Below, piece after piece: positions 17,641 through 25,992 of a DNA stretch of 64,000 bases. The stretch spans positions 1,612,001-1,676,000 of the forward strand of contig NZ_CP170544.1 in assembly GCF_042693015.1 (NCBI RefSeq), given 5' to 3'. The notes below the pieces were generated by a model, which saw nothing but the letters and a program-made list of their open reading frames with translations, did no database searches and was not told where the DNA came from. Every line of letters begins with the position of its first letter. The stretch's first letter is position 1. The stretch comes from Sphingomonas_E sp042693015 (GTDB taxonomy: Bacteria > Pseudomonadota > Alphaproteobacteria > Sphingomonadales > Sphingomonadaceae). The translations under genes were made by a program, and so were the position numbers.

Positions 17641-18546
17641 GTGGGCATCTGCGAAGGTCGCGTGGCGATCGTCACCGGGGCGGGCAATGGTCTGGGCAAG
17701 GCCTATGCGCTGGGCCTCGCCGCCGAAGGCGCCAAGGTGGTCGTCAACGATCTCGGCGTCGGCACGCATGGCGAAGATGGCGCGACCAAGGGCGCGGCCG
17801 AACTGGTCGTCGAGGAAATCCGCGCGGCGGGCGGCGAAGCCGTGGCTGACACCGGCGACGTCGCCGACTGGGATGCCGGCAAGCGCATGGTCGATCTCGC
17901 AGTGTCCACCTTCGGCCGCCTCGACGCGGTGGTGAACAATGCCGGCTTCGTCCGCGACCGCATGTTCGTGTCCTGCACGCCCGAGGAATGGGACGCCGTC
18001 ACCCGCGTCCACCTGCGCGGTCATTTCTGCACCAGCCGCCATGCCGTCGATTATTGGCGCGCCCAGCAGAAGGCCGGCAACCCGATCGATGCCCGCATCA
18101 TCAACACCACCTCCGGCGCGGGCCTGCAGGGTTCGGTCGGCCAGAGCGCATACTCGGCCGCCAAGGCCGGCATCGCGACGCTGACTTTGGTTCAGGCGGC
18201 CGAGCTTGCCCGCTATGGCATCACCGCCAACGCGCTCGCCCCCAATGCCCGCACCCGCATGACCGCCACCGCCTTCGACATGAGCGTGGCGGAAGGCGAA
18301 TTCGACGTGTTCGCGCCGGAAAATATGGCGCCGCTGGTCGCCTATCTCGTCAGCGAGCAGTCAAAGAAGGTGACGGGCCAGGTGTTCGAGCTGAAGGGCG
18401 GCAACATCTTCCTGTCGCAGGGCTGGACCGACAGCCCCAATTTCGACAAGGGCGCCCGCTTCACCGCCGCCGAACTCGCCCCGATCGTCGAGAAACTGGT
18501 CGCCAAGCGCGAGCCCGCCAAGCCCGTTTACGGGACCGCCGGATGA
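17641..18546 (+). CDS. Short-chain dehydrogenase, MFE-2/HSD17B4-like
   Basis: 301 residues from a GTG with GGAGGA seven bases upstream, a strong site that settles the start. The cofactor motif is GAGNGLGKAYA followed by VVVNDLG (an Asp favouring NAD), then NNAG, and the catalytic Ser with SAYSAAK. Length and the ND-L-G pattern match the hydroxyacyl-CoA dehydrogenase SDRs found in steroid regulons (for example the Rv3548c type). It likely oxidises a beta-hydroxyacyl-CoA in the pathway. Confidence 0.83.
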   Translation: MGICEGRVAIVTGAGNGLGKAYALGLAAEGAKVVVNDLGVGTHGEDGATKGAAELVVEEIRAAGGEAVADTGDVADWDAGKRMVDLAVSTFGRLDAVVNNAGFVRDRMFVSCTPEEWDAVTRVHLRGHFCTSRHAVDYWRAQQKAGNPIDARIINTTSGAGLQGSVGQSAYSAAKAGIATLTLVQAAELARYGITANALAPNARTRMTATAFDMSVAEGEFDVFAPENMAPLVAYLVSEQSKKVTGQVFELKGGNIFLSQGWTDSPNFDKGARFTAAELAPIVEKLVAKREPAKPVYGTAG

Positions 18547-18566
18547 TGAAATCAGTCCACCTCGCA

Positions 18567-18644
18567 CCGTTCGTCCCGAGCGAAGTCGAGGGACGTGCCG
18601 CAAGCGCAGCGCCAACGTGTCTCGACTTCGCTCGACACGAACGG
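18567..18644. repeat. Sphingomonad-type inverted repeat (VPSEVEGR element)
   Basis: Two 30-bp arms, 18567-18596 and 18615-18644, form an inverted repeat with four mismatches arranged as two symmetric pairs and an 18-nt loop. Translated, the left arm gives the VPSEVEGR string that I associate with intergenic repeats of sphingomonads. It lies between two genes of the steroid operon and could fold in mRNA, possibly stabilising or attenuating the downstream part. Confidence 0.8.
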
Positions 18645-18652
18645 GTTATGCC

Positions 18653-19792
18653 ATGACTGGATTGACCGAAGACCAGATTTTCATCCGCGATAGCGCGCGG
18701 GATTTCCTGCGCGATCAGGCGGATTTCGATCGGCTGCGCAAGGCCGTCGACGGCGCCGGCTGGGATCGCGATCTCTGGTCGAGCTTCGCCGGCGAACTGG
18801 GTTTCGCCGGCATCGGCATTTCCGAAGCCCATGGCGGCGCGGGCCTCGGCCCGGTCGAACTCTCGCTGATCGCTGAAGAACTGGGCCGCACGCTGGCGCC
18901 GATCCCGTGGTTCGAAACCGCGGTGCTCGCCGCCACGGCCCTGTCGGAGGCCGGCAGCGAAGCGCAGCAAGCCGCCCTGCTTGGCCCGATCGCCCGTGGC
19001 GAGACCATCGCCACGCTGGCGATGCGCGACGCCGCCGGCCGGCCCCTGCCCGATGGCATCGGCCCGGTACTCACGAAGCACGGCGAAGGCTGGCGGCTGT
19101 CTGGCCGCGCGCATTTCGTGCCTTTCGGCGATGTCACGGACCTGCTGATCGTCGCCGCGCGCGAAGCGGGATCCAGCGGCTGGAACGGCATCAGCCTCGT
19201 CGCAATTCCGGCAGCTGGCCTTGCCCGGGAAGCGCTGACGTCACTCGATCTCACCCGCCCGCTCGCGCATGTCGATCTCGACCTCGCCATCGATGCCGGC
19301 GCCATTCTCGGTGAGGCTGGAACCGCCGGCCCGGCGCTCCGCCGCACGCTCGCCATCGCATCCGGCATCCTCGCATCCGAACAGGTCGGCGGGATGCAGC
19401 GCACGCTGGACGAGACGGTCGATTATTCGAAGCAGCGCGTGCAGTTCGGCCGCCTCATCGGTTCGTTCCAGGCGATGAAGCATCGCATGGCCGACATGAA
19501 GCTGTGGCTCGAAGCCGCGCGCTCCGCTGCCGCCATGGCCGCGGATGCCATCGCCCGTGACGCGGACGACATGGAAACGCTCTGCGCCTCGGCCCGCACT
19601 TATTGCTCGGACGCCTATCTCCGCACCACAGCGGACGGCATCCAGCTCCATGGTGGCATCGGCTTCACCTGGGAACATCACGCCCATCTCTTCTTCAAGC
19701 GCGCACGCGGCACCGCGAGCCTGCTCGATTCCCCCGCGCATCATCGCGAGCTCGTTGCTCGTGCAATCATCGATACGGATCAAGCCGCATGA
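18653..19792 (+). CDS. Acyl-CoA dehydrogenase
   Basis: 379 residues from the ATG at 18653, just after the inverted repeat; no clear ribosome site is visible. The FAD region KQRVQFGRLIGSFQAMKHRM and the IQLHGGIGFTWEHHAHLFFKR motif are typical. The middle catalytic Glu region is diverged (SGILASEQVGG), so it may be the non-classical type found in steroid alpha2beta2 dehydrogenases. It overlaps ipdF (ATGA). It is the third dehydrogenase of the operon and possibly pairs with one of the other two. Confidence 0.86.
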   Translation: MTGLTEDQIFIRDSARDFLRDQADFDRLRKAVDGAGWDRDLWSSFAGELGFAGIGISEAHGGAGLGPVELSLIAEELGRTLAPIPWFETAVLAATALSEAGSEAQQAALLGPIARGETIATLAMRDAAGRPLPDGIGPVLTKHGEGWRLSGRAHFVPFGDVTDLLIVAAREAGSSGWNGISLVAIPAAGLAREALTSLDLTRPLAHVDLDLAIDAGAILGEAGTAGPALRRTLAIASGILASEQVGGMQRTLDETVDYSKQRVQFGRLIGSFQAMKHRMADMKLWLEAARSAAAMAADAIARDADDMETLCASARTYCSDAYLRTTADGIQLHGGIGFTWEHHAHLFFKRARGTASLLDSPAHHRELVARAIIDTDQAA

Positions 19793-20568
19793 CCAGCATC
19801 CCCGCTTACCCCACCCCCGTCGGCCTGCTGAAGGGCAAGACCGTCGTCGTCACCGCTGCGGCCGGCACCGGCATCGGCTTCGCCACGGCCAAGCGCGCGG
19901 CGGAGGAAGGTGCCACCGTCCTCATCAGCGATTTCCACGAGCGTCGCCTGAACGAGGCGGCGGACAAGATCGCGGCCGAAGTGGGCACCCGCCCCTTCGT
20001 CCAGATCTGCGACGTGACGAATGAAGATCAGGTCCAGGCGCTGCGTGACGCTGCGATCGCCCAGCTTGGCCATGTCGACGTGCTGATCAACAATGCCGGC
20101 CTCGGCGGCGAGGTCGATGTCGTCGACATGACCGACGACCAGTGGAACCGCGTGCTCGATGTGACGCTGACCAGCGTGTTCCGCATGACCCGCGCCTTCC
20201 TGCCGCACATGCAGGGCCGCAAGACCGGCGCGATCGTCAACAACGCCTCCGTGCTCGGCTGGCGCGCGCAAAAGGGCCAGGCCCATTATGCTGCGGCCAA
20301 GGCTGGGGTGATGGCCTTCACCCGCTGCTCGGCTGTCGAGGCCGCCGAACATGGCGTCCGCATCAACGCGGTCTCGCCCTCGATCGCGATGCACGCCTTC
20401 CTCGCCAAAGTGACGACCGACGATCTCCTCGCCGAACTCACCAAGCGCGAAGCCTTCGGCCGCGCCGCCGAGGTGTGGGAAATCTCCAACGTCATGCTGT
20501 TCCTGGCCTCGGACCTTGCCAGCTACATGACCGGCGAAGTCGTCTCCGTCTCGAGCCAGAGGGCCTGA
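19789..20568 (+). CDS. ipdF: IpdF, short-chain dehydrogenase of steroid C/D-ring degradation
   Basis: 259 residues from an ATG overlapping the previous stop (ATGA); mycobacterial IpdF is 262. The cofactor motif is TAAAGTGIGFATAKRA, then NNAGLGG, and the active site is in NNASVLGWRAQ with HYAAAKAG. The TAAAGTGIG and ASVLGWRAQ segments are, from memory, shared with actinobacterial IpdF and unlike general FabG proteins. IpdF oxidises the ring hydroxyl of the 5-hydroxy indane CoA ester before ring opening. Confidence 0.84.
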   Translation: MTSIPAYPTPVGLLKGKTVVVTAAAGTGIGFATAKRAAEEGATVLISDFHERRLNEAADKIAAEVGTRPFVQICDVTNEDQVQALRDAAIAQLGHVDVLINNAGLGGEVDVVDMTDDQWNRVLDVTLTSVFRMTRAFLPHMQGRKTGAIVNNASVLGWRAQKGQAHYAAAKAGVMAFTRCSAVEAAEHGVRINAVSPSIAMHAFLAKVTTDDLLAELTKREAFGRAAEVWEISNVMLFLASDLASYMTGEVVSVSSQRA

Positions 20569-20570
20569 GC

Positions 20571-21032
20571 ATGACGGCGAAGATCTACGCCAAGCCGCAC
20601 GACCTGATCGGCCAGGAAGGCACCAAGCTGGGGCCGACCGAATGGCTGACGATCGACCAGAAGCGCATCGACGGCTTCGCTGACGTAACCGGCGACCATC
20701 AGTGGATTCATGTCGACACCGAACGCGCCAAGACCGGCCCGTTTGGCCGCACGATCGCTCATGGCTATCTGACGCTCAGCCTCGCCAACTTTTTCCTGCC
20801 CCAGCTTATCGAGGTGCAGGGCTTCGCCCATGCGGTGAATGTCGGCACGGACAAGACGCGCTTCCTCGCCCCCGTGCCCGAAGGATCGCGCATCCGGGGG
20901 GTGGGCGAGATCGTGAATGTCGAGGAGATCAAGGGCGCGATCCAACTCGTCGTCCGCATCACCATAGAGATTGACGGCGGTGACAAACCGGCCTGCGTCG
21001 TCGACACAATCGGCCGTTACTTCCCGGAGTAA
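20571..21032 (+). CDS. MaoC-like (R)-enoyl-CoA hydratase
   Basis: 153 residues of single hot-dog fold. The hydratase-2 motif is FADVTGDHQWIHVD (residues 38-51, Asp and His catalytic), followed by GRTIAHGYLTLSL. It hydrates trans-2-enoyl-CoA, and here likely serves one beta-oxidation step on a ring-derived acyl-CoA. It starts 2 bp after ipdF and is followed 7 bp later by ketosteroid isomerase. Confidence 0.88.
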   Translation: MTAKIYAKPHDLIGQEGTKLGPTEWLTIDQKRIDGFADVTGDHQWIHVDTERAKTGPFGRTIAHGYLTLSLANFFLPQLIEVQGFAHAVNVGTDKTRFLAPVPEGSRIRGVGEIVNVEEIKGAIQLVVRITIEIDGGDKPACVVDTIGRYFPE

Positions 21033-21039
21033 GAGAGAG

Positions 21040-21414
21040 ATGCCAAGCCACGAACAGATGGTTGCTGCCGTCAACGGCTATGTCGCCGCCTTCGACAAGG
21101 GCGACCCCGCAGCCGTGGCCGCATTGTTTGCGCCCGACGCAACGGTGGAAGATCCGGTCGGCACCGACGCGCACAAGGGCCATGACGCGATCCTCGCCTT
21201 CTACACCATGTCGATGCAGACCGGCGCGAAGCTGAAGCTCGAAGGTCCGGTCCGCACCGCGACCAATTATGCCGCCTTCGCTTTCTCCGTATCCTTCGGC
21301 CACAGCGCCGATGCGCGCGTCGACGTGATTGACACCTTCAAGTTCAACGACGAAGGCAAGGTCGTCGAAATGCGGGCCTATTTCGGCCCGAACAACATGC
21401 AGGGACTGGGTTAA
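21040..21414 (+). CDS. ksi: Steroid delta-isomerase (ketosteroid isomerase)
   Basis: 124 residues of SnoaL/NTF2-like fold, matching the 125-residue Comamonas enzyme from memory over most of its length. Catalytic Tyr14 and Asp38 (in ATVEDPVG) are at identical positions, and Asp98 matches Asp99. The enzyme shifts the double bond of 3-oxo-delta5-steroids to delta4 by intramolecular proton transfer. The start follows GAGAGAG; an in-frame ATG at 20971 overlaps the MaoC gene and is rejected. It is the single best proof that the operon handles steroids. Confidence 0.88.
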   Translation: MPSHEQMVAAVNGYVAAFDKGDPAAVAALFAPDATVEDPVGTDAHKGHDAILAFYTMSMQTGAKLKLEGPVRTATNYAAFAFSVSFGHSADARVDVIDTFKFNDEGKVVEMRAYFGPNNMQGLG

Positions 21415-21417
21415 GAC

Positions 21418-22620
21418 ATGCGTGAAGCCGTCATCGTTTCCACCGCCCGCACGGGCGTCGGCAAGGCCTATCGGGGCGCGTTCAACGACACCGAGGCGCC
21501 TGTCCTTTCGGGTCATGTGGTGAGGGCGGCTGTCGAGCGCTCGGGGCTCGACCCCAAGCGCATCGACGACATCTTCATGGGCGTCGGCACGCAGAGCGGC
21601 ACGCAGAGCTACAATCTCGGTCGCCTGACCGCGGCAACCGCTGGCCTGGGCCAGAGCGTTGCCGGCTTCGCGCTGGATCGCAAATGCGGTTCGGGCCTGA
21701 CCGCCGTGGCGCTCGCCGCCCGCTCGATCATCGCCGGCGATATCGACGCAGCGGTGGCGGCGGGCACCGAGTCCATTTCGCTCACGCTCACCAAGCACGC
21801 CTCGACCTATCGCAATCGCAGCAAGGCCGTGATCGCGGCCGAGCCGCATGCCTATATGGCGATGATCGAAACCGCCGAAATCGTCGCCGATCGCTACAAT
21901 ATCAGCCGTGAGGATCAGGACGCCTTCTCCGCCCAGAGCCAGCAGCGCGCTGGCGCGGCGACCGACGCCGGCCGCTTCGCCGACGAGATCGTGCCGATCA
22001 CCGTCGAGAAGGCCCTGTTCGACAAGGAAGGCAACGAAACCGGCAAGGAAAGCGTCACGCTCGATCGTGACGAGGGCATTCGCGGCAACACCACGGCCGA
22101 GGCGCTCGCCGCGCTGAAGCCGGTGTTCAAGAATGGCGAGGTGATCCAGGAAGGCCGCTTCATCACCGCGGGCAATGCCAGCCAGCTTTCCGATGGCGCT
22201 TCCGCGCAGGTGGTTGTCGATCGCGCCATTGCCGAAAAGGAAGGCCTGCCGATCCTCGGTATCTATCGCGGCTTCCAGGTCGCCGGCTGCGCGCCGGAGG
22301 AAATGGGCATCGGCCCAGTCTTCGCCATCCCGAAGCTGCTCGATCGCGCCGGCCTCAAGGTATCGGACATCGGCCTTTGGGAAATCAACGAGGCCTTCGC
22401 CAGCCAGGCGCTCTACTGCCAGCGCAAGCTCGGCATCGACCCCGAATTGCTCAACGTCAACGGCGGCGGCATCGCCATCGGTCATCCCTTCGGCATGACC
22501 GGATCGCGCCTCGTCGGCCACGCGCTGATCGAGGGCAAGCGCCGCGGCGTCAAATATGCTATCGTCTCGATGTGCATTGCCGGCGGCATGGGCGCAGCCG
22601 GGCTGTTCGAGATCGTCTGA
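21418..22620 (+). CDS. Acetyl-CoA acetyltransferase family thiolase
   Basis: 400 residues. Nucleophile Cys90 lies in DRKCGSGLTAVA, the catalytic His in GHPFGMTGSR, and the second Cys in SMCIAGGMGAAG. It begins 3 bp after ksi and its stop overlaps the ferredoxin start (TGATG). It is the second classical thiolase of the operon and probably finishes beta-oxidation of side-chain or ring-opened CoA esters. Substrate not determinable. Confidence 0.86.
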   Translation: MREAVIVSTARTGVGKAYRGAFNDTEAPVLSGHVVRAAVERSGLDPKRIDDIFMGVGTQSGTQSYNLGRLTAATAGLGQSVAGFALDRKCGSGLTAVALAARSIIAGDIDAAVAAGTESISLTLTKHASTYRNRSKAVIAAEPHAYMAMIETAEIVADRYNISREDQDAFSAQSQQRAGAATDAGRFADEIVPITVEKALFDKEGNETGKESVTLDRDEGIRGNTTAEALAALKPVFKNGEVIQEGRFITAGNASQLSDGASAQVVVDRAIAEKEGLPILGIYRGFQVAGCAPEEMGIGPVFAIPKLLDRAGLKVSDIGLWEINEAFASQALYCQRKLGIDPELLNVNGGGIAIGHPFGMTGSRLVGHALIEGKRRGVKYAIVSMCIAGGMGAAGLFEIV

Positions 22621-22937
22621 TGATCACGATCAACGTCACGACCCGGGACGGCGAACGCCAGCAGATCGACGGCGTGGAAGGAACTGCGCTGATGGAAATG
22701 CTGCGCGATGCCGGCCTTGGCGTCGACGGCACCTGCGGCGGCATGTGCTCCTGCGGCTCATGCCACGTCTATATCGGTGACGGCGCGGCGCTGCCCAAGC
22801 CGACCGAGGACGAAAGCGACATGCTGGAAGGAATGGCGGAAATCGTCGAGGTCCGCCACTCCTCCCGCCTCTCCTGCCAGGTCATGCTGAAGCCCGAGTT
22901 GGACGGCCTCGAAGTCGAGATCGCGCCGCAATTCTGA
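22620..22937 (+). CDS. 2Fe-2S ferredoxin, adrenodoxin type
   Basis: 105 residues. Cluster ligands Cys39-x5-Cys45-x2-Cys48 and Cys86 give the adrenodoxin/putidaredoxin spacing. Such ferredoxins pass electrons from a reductase to cytochrome P450s, or less often to Rieske oxygenases. Neither partner is in the window, so the ferredoxin probably serves a steroid hydroxylase encoded elsewhere. It is the last gene of the operon and is followed by a hairpin. Confidence 0.9.
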   Translation: MITINVTTRDGERQQIDGVEGTALMEMLRDAGLGVDGTCGGMCSCGSCHVYIGDGAALPKPTEDESDMLEGMAEIVEVRHSSRLSCQVMLKPELDGLEVEIAPQF

Positions 22938-22946
22938 CAAGACACC

Positions 22947-22972
22947 GTCATCCCGGCCTTCGCTGGGATGAC
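22947..22972. terminator. GTCATCCCGGC-type hairpin between convergent genes
   Basis: Arms 22947-22957 and 22962-22972, 11 bp with one G/A difference. The hairpin ends the steroid operon and faces the convergent amidotransferase gene. The same arm sequence recurs at 33783, 57677 and, diverged, 43792, so it is a REP-family hairpin that may act as a terminator. Confidence 0.65.
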
Positions 22973-22977
22973 GCCGT

Positions 22978-23679
22978 TTAGACGCGCAACCCCGTCAACC
23001 ATTCCGCGATCATCTGCCGCCCCGCCGCGACCGCATTCGGCCCATGTGCATCATGGTGCGCACGCAGTTCGTCCGCGCTGCTGCCCACCGCAGCGATCGC
23101 ATCCGGCCATTGTTCCAGCCAGCTATGGAAGCGCGGATCCTCGCCCATCTCGGCATGGAATTGCAGCGCGAGGATGTTGGGGCCGCGCCGGAAGGCCTGA
23201 TGCGCGTAGAGATCGGTCGATGCCAGCAGTTCGGCACCCTCGGGCAGATCGAACGTATCGCCGTGCCAGTGCAACATCGGCAGTTCCGCCAGATGCCGCA
23301 ACGGTGACGACGCCCCCTGCCCGTTGAGCGTCACCGGCGCGAAGCCGACCTCCTGCCGGCCACCGGGATAGACCCGCGCGCCGAGCGCCGCCGCCATCAT
23401 CTGCGCGCCAAGACAGACGCCGAGAGTCGGCCGGTCGGCCGCCAGCCGCTCGCCGAGCCGCCGCACCTGACAGGCGATCCAGGGATGCCGGTCGATTTCG
23501 TAGACGCCCATCGGGCCGCCCATCATCACCACCAGGTCGGGCGCGACGATGTCGATCTCCGGGAAGCCCGGATCGGTGACGTCGACGCGATCGACCTCGA
23601 AGCCTGCGGCCTCGATCGGGGCACGGAACCCCGCAACGCCCTCCACCGGGACGTGCCGGATGACGAGCGCGCGTTTCAA
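22978..23679 (-). CDS. Class I glutamine amidotransferase (GMP-synthase-like)
   Basis: 233 residues from a TTG start. Nucleophile Cys is in GVCLGAQMMA (about 89-98), His in LQFHAEM, and an MMGGPMG oxyanion segment near 53. Stand-alone GATase1 proteins of this type hydrolyse glutamine or gamma-glutamyl compounds; the acceptor is unknown. It starts 4 bp after the flavoprotein stop and is likely co-transcribed with it. Confidence 0.85.
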   Translation of the reverse strand: MKRALVIRHVPVEGVAGFRAPIEAAGFEVDRVDVTDPGFPEIDIVAPDLVVMMGGPMGVYEIDRHPWIACQVRRLGERLAADRPTLGVCLGAQMMAAALGARVYPGGRQEVGFAPVTLNGQGASSPLRHLAELPMLHWHGDTFDLPEGAELLASTDLYAHQAFRRGPNILALQFHAEMGEDPRFHSWLEQWPDAIAAVGSSADELRAHHDAHGPNAVAAGRQMIAEWLTGLRV

Positions 23680-23683
23680 GCGG

Positions 23684-25087
23684 TCAGTCGCCCGTCAGGA
23701 TGCGATCGACCAGTTGCTTCACGGTCGGGACGAAACCGTTCGAATAGAACGGATCCTTCTTGAACTTGTAGGCCGCGTGCCCCGCGAACATCAGGTTCTG
23801 CTCGACATCGCCGCCATGGACGATGTCCTGCAGCGTCTTCTGGATGCAGAAGCTGCGGGGATCGGCGAGCCGCCCAGTCGAATTGCCCTCGGTATCCGCC
23901 CAGGACGAAAAACCGCACTGGCTGAGGCAGCCCATGCAATCGGCCTGATCCTTGCGGATGATCTTGGTTTCTTCCGGCGTTTCGAAGACGAGCGTGTTGT
24001 CCGGCGTCTTGAGCGCGGTGGTGTAGCCGAGGCCATACCATTCGCGCGCATGCATCAGATCGTTGCGCGTCACCCAGAAATTCTTGCCCTTTACGCCGAC
24101 GTCGAGCTGGAACTGGTGGTCGCCGGCAGCCTCGCCCGAAAAGGCGATCTGGCGTTCGGAACGCGCTTCCAGGTTGCGCAGGAACGGGTTGCGCACCGCC
24201 GACGAATAGAAGCCGGTCGGCGAGAAACGATGGAGCAGGACGTCGCCTTCCTCAAGCGTCGTCAGCCGGTCCTTCCACGCCTGCGGGATCGGGCTTTCCA
24301 GGGTCAGCAGCGGCCGCGTACCGAACTGGAAGGCGATCTGGCCGAGCTCGGGATTGTCGATCCACTCGCTCCAGTCGCGCAGATACCAGACGCCGCCGGC
24401 CATCACGATCGGCACGCTGTCCGGAATGCCGCCTTCGCGCATCGTCGCGCGCAATTCCTTGACGCGGGGATAGGGGTCCTGCGGCTGCAGCGGGTCTTCG
24501 GCGTTCGACAGGCCGTTATGGCCGCCGGCCAGCCACGGATCTTCATAGACCACCGCGCCCAGCCATTCCGAAGCCTTGGAATAAGCCCGCTTCCACAAAG
24601 CGCGGAAGGCGCGGGCCGAGCTGATGATCGGCAGATAATGGACGCCATAGGACGCCGCGATCTCGCTAAGCTTATAAGGCATGCCCGCGCCGCACGTGAC
24701 GCCGGTGATCATCCCCTTGGTGCGTTCCAGCACGCCGTGGAGGACGCGCTGCGCGCCACCCATTTCCCACAGCACGTTGATGTTGATCGCGCCCTTGCCG
24801 TTCGACATCTCGAACGCGCGCTTCACCTGATCGACCGCGCCGTCGATGGCATAGGCGATGAGTTCCTCATGCCGCTCCCGCCGGGTCAGCGCATGATAGA
24901 CCTGGGGAATGATCTTGCCTTCGGGATCATAGCTGTCGGCATTCACTGCCGAGACCGTGCCGATCCCGCCGGCGGCCGCCCAGGCCCCGGAACTCATATG
25001 ATTGGTGGCGGCAACACCCTTGCCACCCTCGATCAACGGCCACACCTCGCGCCCCCCGTAGAGGATCGGCCGCACACCCTTGAACAA
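23684..25087 (-). CDS. Nitronate-monooxygenase-like flavoprotein with C-terminal Cys cluster
   Basis: 467 residues from a TTG with GGAGG five bases upstream; an out-of-frame ATG just before it is a decoy. The N-terminal ~330 residues follow the FMN TIM-barrel pattern (GVTCGAGMPYKL, IVMAGGVWYLRDW, FQFGTRPLLTLESP). The extra C-terminal part contains DCMGCLSQCGFSSW (about 395-408), plus a further Cys in RSFCIQ, which could bind a metal or Fe-S cluster. Ordinary members of this family are about 320-380 residues without that region. Function unknown; probably an FMN oxidoreductase of lipids or CoA esters. Confidence 0.75.
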   Translation of the reverse strand: MFKGVRPILYGGREVWPLIEGGKGVAATNHMSSGAWAAAGGIGTVSAVNADSYDPEGKIIPQVYHALTRRERHEELIAYAIDGAVDQVKRAFEMSNGKGAININVLWEMGGAQRVLHGVLERTKGMITGVTCGAGMPYKLSEIAASYGVHYLPIISSARAFRALWKRAYSKASEWLGAVVYEDPWLAGGHNGLSNAEDPLQPQDPYPRVKELRATMREGGIPDSVPIVMAGGVWYLRDWSEWIDNPELGQIAFQFGTRPLLTLESPIPQAWKDRLTTLEEGDVLLHRFSPTGFYSSAVRNPFLRNLEARSERQIAFSGEAAGDHQFQLDVGVKGKNFWVTRNDLMHAREWYGLGYTTALKTPDNTLVFETPEETKIIRKDQADCMGCLSQCGFSSWADTEGNSTGRLADPRSFCIQKTLQDIVHGGDVEQNLMFAGHAAYKFKKDPFYSNGFVPTVKQLVDRILTGD

Positions 25088-25206
25088 TCATGCCTCCATG
25101 CGAAATCGGGCTCCCTATAGGCCAGCCCGTGACGAAATGCGCGCGAAAAGCGAGGGCGCGCATCCGCCCGTCTGCCGTGGTGCCCAACTCCGCGGAAATG
25201 CGCCTG

Positions 25207-25992
25207 TCAGGGCGCCATCCACTCCCCACCATTGATGTCGAGCACCGCACCCGTAACCATTTTCGTATAGTCGGACACGAACATCAATACGGACTTTGCG
25301 CACTCCTCCTCGGGCGGGATGACGCCAAGCGGAATGCGCGTGGCGACGCCCTTGGCAAGCTCGTCGACCGTCGTGCCGGCATGTTCCGCCATGCCGATCA
25401 GCGCGTTGCGCACGGGATCGCCCCACAGCCAGCCCATGCGAGTGGCGTTGACGCGGATATTATAGTGGCCGACCTCCGCTGCAAGCTGGCGCGAAGCGGT
25501 GACAAGTGCGCCCTTGGCGATCGCGTAGGAAAGCGATCCGCCCGGCAGCGGCTTCAGCGACTGCATGGTGGCGACATTGACGATCGCGCCCCCGCCCTGC
25601 GCCTTCATGTGCGGCAGCACCGCCTGCGCCATGCGCGCGGCGCCCATGCAGGCCACGTCGATCGTCTGCGCCCAGTTCTCGATGTTCGCATCGTCGAACA
25701 CGCCATTCTCGCCCGGCGCATAGGCGCTGTTGACGAGGCCATCGATCCGGCCGAACCGCTCGACACCGGCGGCGACCAGCCGGTCGCACTGCGCCTGATC
25801 CGAAACGTCGGTGGAAACCGCCACCGCCTGGCCGCCGGCCGCCTCGATCTCCGCCTTCACATCATCGAGGAACGCCTGCTTGCGCGCGCCCATGACAACC
25901 TTCGCGCCTTCTTCGGCGGCAAGCTTGGCCATGGCGCGGCCCATGCCGGGGCCGACGCCGGTGATGATGATGACCTTGTCCTTCAGCAGCAT
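25207..25992 (-). CDS. Short-chain dehydrogenase/reductase
   Basis: 261 residues. Cofactor motif TGVGPGMGRAMAK, then GAR after strand 2 (Arg suggests NADP), a Ser/Ala-altered NSAYAPG in place of NNAG, and the catalytic SLSYAIAKGA. A C-terminal INGGEWM is usual. The ATG is preceded by AGGACAGGAAC. It may belong with the flavoprotein operon, 119 bp upstream of it on the same strand. Substrate unknown. Confidence 0.82.
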   Translation of the reverse strand: MLLKDKVIIITGVGPGMGRAMAKLAAEEGAKVVMGARKQAFLDDVKAEIEAAGGQAVAVSTDVSDQAQCDRLVAAGVERFGRIDGLVNSAYAPGENGVFDDANIENWAQTIDVACMGAARMAQAVLPHMKAQGGGAIVNVATMQSLKPLPGGSLSYAIAKGALVTASRQLAAEVGHYNIRVNATRMGWLWGDPVRNALIGMAEHAGTTVDELAKGVATRIPLGVIPPEEECAKSVLMFVSDYTKMVTGAVLDINGGEWMAP

